The notes below the pieces were generated by a model. It was not told where the DNA came from, ran no database searches, and saw nothing but the letters and a program-made list of their open reading frames with translations. The position numbers were made by a program, and so were the translations under genes. Below are positions 9,572 through 13,262 of a stretch of 13,262 nucleotides of DNA, one piece after another. Source of the stretch: HGW-17 sp938004375 (GTDB lineage Bacteria > Myxococcota_A > Polyangia > HGW-17); contig DAIRVS010000120.1 in assembly GCA_036802685.1 (NCBI GenBank), positions 1-13,262 of the forward strand. Reading direction: 5' to 3'. Position 1 is the stretch's first letter; each line of letters begins with the position of its first letter.

Positions 9572-10897
9572 CTAGGGCGCCCCCACGAGGTCGTAGGCGT
9601 CGGTGTCCACGACGCGCACGGGGATGAAGTCCCCCGCGCGGCAGTCGCAGTTGGTCAGGATCACGGCGCCGTCCACTTCGGGAGCCTGGCCCGCGTGGCG
9701 CCCGGCCCAGACCCAGCTCTCGCGATCGAAGTGCTCCACCAGGACCTGCAGCGTGCGCCCCTTGAGTTTCTTCACCAGCCGGGCCGAGATCTTCTGCTGC
9801 AGGGCCATGAGCCGGTCGCGTCGCGCCAGGGCCACCTCGCGGTCGACACAAGGCTGTCCGAAGGCGCGGGTGCCCTCCTCCGGACTGTAGGCGAACACCC
9901 CCAGGTGGTGGAACCCGGCCTCCTTCACGAAGGCCTCGAGCTCGGCGAACTCGGCGTCGCCCTCGCCGGGGTGGCCCACCAGGAAGGTCGTGCGCAGGTG
10001 GACGTGCTGGGGCAGCTTCTGCACCATGCGCACCACCTCGCGTGCGGTGGGGCCGTCGTAGCCGCGCCCCATGGCGGCGAGCACCGACGTGGACACGTGT
10101 TGCAGCGGCAGGTCCACGTAGGGCACCACCCGCGGCACGGTGAAGAGCTCGGCGAAGTCCGGCTCGAGCACGGCCGTGGGGTACAGGTACAGCAGGCGGA
10201 TCCACGACAGGCCCGGCAGCGCCGAGAGCTCCCGCGCCAGGTCGATCAACCTCGCCGGGGGAGAGAGGTCGCGGCCCCAGGAGCTCAGGTCCTGGGCGAT
10301 GAGGTTCAACTCCCGCGCGCCGCCCTCGACCAGCAGCCGCGCCTCCTCGACCAGGTGCGAAAGCGGCAGGCTGCGCCGGTTCCCGCGGATCAGCGGCACG
10401 GCGCAGTAGGCGCAGCGCCGGTCGCACCCCTCGGCGACCTTGAGGTAGGCCGCGGGACCGCCCAGGGTGGACACGCGCGGCAGCGGCGCGTCGGGAAGCC
10501 ACGAGCCGGCGCCGGGTTCGGCGTGGATGGCGCCGGGTTCGGCGCCGCGTCCCCCGGTGGCGTCGGCCAGCAATCGGGGCAGGTCCCCCAGCCGCGAGGT
10601 GCCCACCAACAGGTCCACCTCGGGCAGGCTGGCGGCCAGGTCACCGCCGTAGCGCTGAGGCAGGCAGCCCAGGGCCACCAACCGCTGGTCCGGGCGCTTC
10701 TTCGCGCCCAGCTCGAGCAGCAGATCGACGCTCTCCTCGCGGGCGTCCTCGATGAAGGCGCAGGTGTTCACGAGCAGGACGTCGGCCTTCTCGGGGGCGT
10801 CCACGAGCTCGGCGGAGCCCCGCAGCAGGGCCACCAGCCACTCGGTGTCCACGCGGTTCTTGGCGCATCCCAGGGTCACAAAATACAGTTTAGGCAT
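9572..10897 (-). CDS. rimO: Ribosomal protein S12 methylthiotransferase RimO
   Basis: A 441-residue radical-SAM methylthiotransferase that adds a methylthio group to an aspartate of ribosomal protein S12. The N-terminal domain carries the RimO signatures LGCAKNRVDTE (C11), VNTCAFIEDAREESVD (C46) and LGCLPQRYG (C78), giving the three ligands of the auxiliary iron-sulfur cluster. The radical-SAM motif EGCDRRCAYC supplies C158, C162 and C165. FLVGHPGE at 305-312 lies later in the barrel, and the C-terminal ~65 residues fit a TRAM domain. The 'IEDAREES' sequence favours RimO over the tRNA enzyme MiaB. Length is normal for the family. A strong GGGAGGA ribosome-binding site lies just upstream of the ATG, inside the 191-aa gene, which overlaps this start by 8 bp, so the two are translationally coupled. 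Confidence 0.96.
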   Translation of the reverse strand: MPKLYFVTLGCAKNRVDTEWLVALLRGSAELVDAPEKADVLLVNTCAFIEDAREESVDLLLELGAKKRPDQRLVALGCLPQRYGGDLAASLPEVDLLVGTSRLGDLPRLLADATGGRGAEPGAIHAEPGAGSWLPDAPLPRVSTLGGPAAYLKVAEGCDRRCAYCAVPLIRGNRRSLPLSHLVEEARLLVEGGARELNLIAQDLSSWGRDLSPPARLIDLARELSALPGLSWIRLLYLYPTAVLEPDFAELFTVPRVVPYVDLPLQHVSTSVLAAMGRGYDGPTAREVVRMVQKLPQHVHLRTTFLVGHPGEGDAEFAELEAFVKEAGFHHLGVFAYSPEEGTRAFGQPCVDREVALARRDRLMALQQKISARLVKKLKGRTLQVLVEHFDRESWVWAGRHAGQAPEVDGAVILTNCDCRAGDFIPVRVVDTDAYDLVGAP

Positions 10898-11465
10898 GTT
10901 CCTCCCGATGAAGCTCCAACGACAACACCAGGCGCACGATCGCCTCGCGTTCGTCCTGCCGCGTGCAGGTGCCCCGGGCGCGCCGAAGGGCCTGCAGCGC
11001 GCGCCGGAAGGCGAGGATCAGTTCCCCCGGTCTCCCCGGCGCTGGGACGGGGCCGGGCACGTACAGCACGGCCGCGTCCGGGGCGTCCCCGAGGGACCAA
11101 GGGGCGCGCCCGAAGGCGACCTCGGACACGCCGTCCCAACCCGGGACGCCCAGCCGGTCGCCCAGCTCCCGCAGCGCGTCGGCGGGGTCGCGCCCGGCGT
11201 CCCCGAGCAGGGTCTCGAGCTCGGGCCGCGCCACCGGGCAGGCGGAGGTGAACGGCGGCAGGACGGCGTCCTCGGGCTCGTCGCGTTCGTCGTCGGCGAG
11301 GGACCAGGGCGCTTCCCCGAACCAGCCCCGGGAGCCGTCCGCTGTCCCGTCATTGGACCCGTCCGGCGTCCCGGGGACCGGGAGCACGGGCACGACCACG
11401 ACCGGCGGCGCGGGGGGCGGCACGAGCAGCGCGGGGCTCCAGTTCCCCTTGTCCAAGAGCGTCAT
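10890..11465 (-). CDS. Hypothetical 191-aa proline-rich acidic protein upstream of rimO
   Basis: I do not recognise this protein. It begins MTLLDKGNWSPALL and continues with a Pro/Val-rich stretch to about residue 32, then a Gly/Asp-rich acidic region. The motif FG-x-APWSL-x-D occurs twice (49-58 and 118-127), suggesting an internal duplication. The C-terminal ~45 residues (about 147-191) look helical and are rich in Arg, Leu and Glu. Two cysteines are present (C76, C167). There is no signal peptide or membrane segment. Support for a real gene: GGAGGAGGA seven bases before the ATG, a promoter-like sequence further upstream, a stop that overlaps the rimO start by 8 bp, and an otherwise empty 0.6-kb stretch. 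Co-translation with rimO suggests co-expression but gives no function. Confidence 0.75.
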   Translation of the reverse strand: MTLLDKGNWSPALLVPPPAPPVVVVPVLPVPGTPDGSNDGTADGSRGWFGEAPWSLADDERDEPEDAVLPPFTSACPVARPELETLLGDAGRDPADALRELGDRLGVPGWDGVSEVAFGRAPWSLGDAPDAAVLYVPGPVPAPGRPGELILAFRRALQALRRARGTCTRQDEREAIVRLVLSLELHREEHA

Positions 11466-11488
11466 CGGCGCGTCCTCCTCCGGCGCAT

Positions 11489-11517
11489 CGTATATCCCAA
11501 CTGGCAATTTCGGGCAA
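11489..11517 (-). promoter_or_regulatory. Likely sigma70-type promoter for the 191-aa gene and rimO
   Basis: On the minus strand TTGCCC (11517-11512) and TATACG (11494-11489) are separated by 17 bases, each matching the consensus at four of six positions. They lie in the 87-bp divergent region, about 25-50 bp before the start codon at 11465. Confidence 0.45.
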
Positions 11518-11530
11518 CCCATTGTACAAA
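11502..11530 (+). promoter_or_regulatory. Possible promoter for glmU
   Basis: TGGCAA (11502-11507) and TACAAA (11525-11530) are spaced by 17 bases ahead of the glmU start at 11553. TACAAA lies within the palindrome TTGTACAA. The -35 match is weak. It overlaps the divergent promoter, so the two units might compete. Confidence 0.3.
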
Positions 11531-11552
11531 GGCGGGCGAAGGAGACCCCCGC

Positions 11553-12941
11553 ATGCACCGTTTCGCAAGCATCGTCCTGGCCGCCGGCAAGTCCACCCGC
11601 ATGAAGAGCCCCCGCTCGAAGCTGCTCTACGAAGTGAACGGCGTGCCGGTCATCGCCCGCGTCGCCCGCGTCCTGCGCGAACTTCAGATCGAGGCCAACG
11701 TGTTCGTGGTGAGCTACCAGAAGGACGAGGTCCTCGAGGCGGTGCGCCGCGTGCTCCCCGACGCCGCGGGCATGGATCAGGGCGAGCCGCGGGGCACCGG
11801 CCATGCCGTGCAGTGCGCGCTCCCGGCGTTGCCCGCGTGGGCCACCGACGTCGTCGTGCTGGCCGGCGACGTGCCGCTTCTGCAGGCCGGGTCGCTGCAG
11901 CGGCTGATGGACATGCACGCCCGGGCGGGCGCGCTGGCGTCCTTCCTCACGTTCGAGGCCGCCGATCCCCACGGCTACGGCCGCGTGCTGCGCGACGGCG
12001 CCGGCGAGGTCCAGTACATCATGGAGCAGACCGAGTGCACCCCCGAGCAGGCTTCGGTGCGCGAGTGCAACTCGGGGCTGTACGTGTTCTGCCGCAAGTG
12101 GCTCGACGAGGCGATCCCGCTCTTGCGCGCGGACAACAACAAGGGCGAGTTCTTCCTCACGGACCTGATCATGCTCGCCGTGGACAAGGTCCGAGTGCCC
12201 ACCATCATCGTGCCCGAGGCAGAGGTGATGGGCGTGAACACCCAACAGGAGCTGGCCCGTGCCAAGCAGCTCGCCCGCGAGGCCCGCGTGCGCCGCTTCA
12301 TGGAGGAGGGCGTGTGCTTCGTGCAGCCGGCCACCGTCGAGCTCGACGACGACGTGTCCATCGCCGGGGGCGCCATCATCGAGGGTCAGGTGAGCCTGCG
12401 CGGGTCCACCGTGATCGAGGCCTGCGCCCGCATCGGCCAGGGCAGCGTGCTCGAGGACGCCCGCGTCGGAAACAAGGCGCAGATCCTGCCGTACACGGTC
12501 ATCGAGTCCTCGGTGGTGCGCGACGGCGCCCGCGTGGGCCCCTACAGCCACCTGCGGCCCGGCAGCGACGTCGGCGAGAACGCCCACGTGGGCAATTTCG
12601 TCGAATTGAAGAAGGCCACCCTGGCCGCCGGCGTGAAGGCCAACCACCTCTCCTACCTCGGCGACGTCACCATCGGCGCGGCCAGCAACATCGGCGCGGG
12701 CACCATCACCTGCAACTACGACGGCAAGCGCAAGTTCCACACCACGCTGGGGGCGGGCGTCTTCGTGGGCTCGGACTCGCAGTTGGTCGCGCCCGTCACC
12801 GTGGGCGACGGCGCCTACGTGGGCACCGGCACCACCGTGCTGCGCGACGTCCCCGCCGGCGCCCTGGTGATCAACCCGAAGTCTCAGGAGATCCGCGAGG
12901 GCTGGATCCCGCCCTTCTCCCGCGAAAAGAAGCCCGAATGA
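11553..12941 (+). CDS. glmU: Bifunctional GlmU (GlcN-1-P acetyltransferase / GlcNAc-1-P uridyltransferase)
   Basis: A 462-residue enzyme that acetylates glucosamine-1-phosphate and then couples it to UTP, giving UDP-GlcNAc for peptidoglycan and lipopolysaccharide. The uridyltransferase half shows LAAGKSTRMKS at 9-19 (Ser where Gly is usual), QGEPRGTGHAVQCAL at 76-90, VLAGDVPLL at 102-110 with the metal-binding D106, GYGRV at 141-145, ECNSGLYVF at 171-179 and NNKGEFFLTD at 195-204. From about 255 on, hexapeptide repeats form a left-handed beta-helix, with RPGSDVGENAHVGNFVE at 335-351, catalytic-type H365 in ANHLSYLGD, and GAGTITCNYDG at 381-391. The chosen ATG has AAGGAG nine bases upstream; the open frame extends far upstream but only as noncoding GC-rich sequence. 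It diverges from the rimO unit and is the only plus-strand protein gene here. Confidence 0.97.
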   Translation: MHRFASIVLAAGKSTRMKSPRSKLLYEVNGVPVIARVARVLRELQIEANVFVVSYQKDEVLEAVRRVLPDAAGMDQGEPRGTGHAVQCALPALPAWATDVVVLAGDVPLLQAGSLQRLMDMHARAGALASFLTFEAADPHGYGRVLRDGAGEVQYIMEQTECTPEQASVRECNSGLYVFCRKWLDEAIPLLRADNNKGEFFLTDLIMLAVDKVRVPTIIVPEAEVMGVNTQQELARAKQLAREARVRRFMEEGVCFVQPATVELDDDVSIAGGAIIEGQVSLRGSTVIEACARIGQGSVLEDARVGNKAQILPYTVIESSVVRDGARVGPYSHLRPGSDVGENAHVGNFVELKKATLAAGVKANHLSYLGDVTIGAASNIGAGTITCNYDGKRKFHTTLGAGVFVGSDSQLVAPVTVGDGAYVGTGTTVLRDVPAGALVINPKSQEIREGWIPPFSREKKPE

Positions 12942-13047
12942 TCGCCGTCTTTCGCCCCGCGCACCGCCGATGCGCTCTGTAATACATCAATGATTCCAAT
13001 TAGTTACACAGATCCCCTTTCGGTCTGGACCGGCGTGATTTTTCAGC

Positions 13048-13076
13048 TTGACAGATCCCGCGATTTCACGTAAATC
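13048..13076 (+). promoter_or_regulatory. Promoter for the tRNA-Val/tRNA-Asp genes
   Basis: A perfect -35 hexamer TTGACA (13048-13053) is followed after 17 bases by TAAATC (13071-13076), a moderate -10. The expected start site near 13083 is about 65 bp upstream of the tRNA-Val gene. Confidence 0.6.
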
Positions 13077-13083
13077 GTTCGCA

Positions 13084-13101
13084 CCCTGTTTTCGGACAGG
13101 G
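13084..13101 (+). promoter_or_regulatory. Six-bp stem-loop followed by a short T run
   Basis: CCCTGT and ACAGGG enclose the loop TTTCGG, followed by GG and TTTT. It looks like a weak terminator, yet it lies just after the putative tRNA promoter. It may be the 5' end structure of the tRNA precursor, or the end of glmU if the real tRNA promoter lies downstream. Confidence 0.4.
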
Positions 13102-13148
13102 GGTTTTGTGGCGACACGGCACGGTCGTTCGCCTGTTGGGTCGCCTTC

Positions 13149-13221
13149 GGGCGGGTAGCTCAGTCGGAAGAGCAATTGGTTTACACCCAATAGGTCGCAG
13201 GTTCGAGCCCTGTCCCGCCCA
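13149..13221 (+). tRNA. tRNA-Val (anticodon UAC)
   Basis: A complete cloverleaf of 73 nt including the discriminator A. The acceptor stem GGGCGGG pairs with CCCGCCC, the D stem GCTC with GAGC, the anticodon stem ATTGG with CCAAT around the loop TTTACAC (anticodon TAC), and the T stem GCAGG with CCTGT around TTCGAGC. The 3' CCA is not encoded (the genome continues CAC), so it is added after transcription. Confidence 0.97.
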
Positions 13222-13229
13222 CACGACTT

Positions 13230-13262
13230 GGGGTGGTAGTTAAGTCGGTTATAACGCCGGCC
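13230..13262 (+). tRNA. tRNA-Asp, 5' half, cut by the window end (probable)
   Basis: Eight bases after tRNA-Val begins GGGGTGG-TA, then a D arm with GTTA pairing to TAAC around AGTCGGTTA, then G and the 5' anticodon strand CCGGC. It closely resembles the first half of bacterial tRNA-Asp, which often follows tRNA-Val. The anticodon itself is outside the window, so the identity is by similarity only. Confidence 0.65.

Larger units (their letters stand above)
12942..13148. other. Intergenic region between glmU and the tRNA genes
   Basis: About 207 bp without a convincing gene. Base composition falls in the middle part (AT-rich around 12980-13015). It holds a good promoter for the tRNAs and one hairpin, both listed separately. 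No strong terminator with a long T run is seen directly after glmU. Confidence 0.7.

Noticed and set aside
9533..11251. Long plus-strand open frame opposite rimO and the 191-aa gene
   Set aside because: Antisense shadow of rimO, which has complete family motifs; no ribosome-binding site or recognisable domain.
11522..11529. TTGTACAA palindrome as a regulator binding site
   Set aside because: Eight bases only, and overlapping a candidate -10 element; too short to support an operator call.
11466..12740. Minus-strand frame extending the 191-aa gene far upstream across glmU
   Set aside because: The upstream part is antisense to glmU; the ATG at 11465 with its strong ribosome-binding site is the natural start.
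12987..13190. Small minus-strand open frame near the right end
   Set aside because: It runs through the tRNA-Val gene on the opposite strand and lacks coding character.
13149..13262. tRNA genes as an integration site for a mobile element
   Set aside because: No integrase, attachment-site duplication or mobile gene is visible in the window.

Overview
This GC-rich window reads as chromosomal housekeeping DNA from a Myxococcota-like (deltaproteobacterial-type) bacterium. The lineage call is inference. It rests on high GC, a stand-alone serine/threonine kinase with an HRDLSPSN catalytic loop (the 'HRD-x-SP-x-N' variant is common in myxobacterial kinases), a PP2C phosphatase, and a cinA / RNA-ligase-like / recA gene order. 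A run of exactly 100 Ns inside a tandem repeat shows a draft, scaffolded assembly.

Layout. Nine protein genes lie on the minus strand, read from high to low coordinates: a 191-aa unknown protein, rimO, a PP2C phosphatase, a CinA/PncC-type amidohydrolase, a 2'-5' RNA ligase-like (ThpR/LigT) protein with a long repetitive tail, recA, a class A penicillin-binding protein, a 616-aa exported protein made of three related segments, and a cytoplasmic Ser/Thr kinase. Most junctions are very tight: 8-bp overlaps at unknown/rimO and cinA/thpR, an ATGA-type overlap at thpR/recA, and 10-18 bp gaps at recA/PBP and exported protein/kinase. The larger gaps are 96 bp (rimO to PP2C) and 177 bp (PBP to exported protein), so there are probably three transcription units. 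On the plus strand, glmU diverges from the 191-aa gene across an 87-bp intergenic region. It is followed by a tRNA-Val(UAC) gene and the first half of a probable tRNA-Asp cut by the window end.

Functional themes. GlmU makes UDP-GlcNAc and the PBP polymerises and cross-links peptidoglycan, so the envelope is well represented. RecA and RimO cover recombination and ribosome modification. A Ser/Thr kinase and its natural antagonist, a PP2C phosphatase, lie in the same cluster.

Most unusual parts. (1) The ThpR-like protein has lost both catalytic histidines and carries a low-complexity Arg/Glu/Asn/Pro tail built from 60-bp tandem repeats. The repeat copies differ almost only at third codon positions, so the peptide is selected. 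The assembly has a gap and an apparent frameshift in this gene. (2) The exported 616-aa protein has a threefold internal repeat with one cysteine pair per repeat and matches no family I recognise. No CRISPR array, transposon, phage or defence system was seen.
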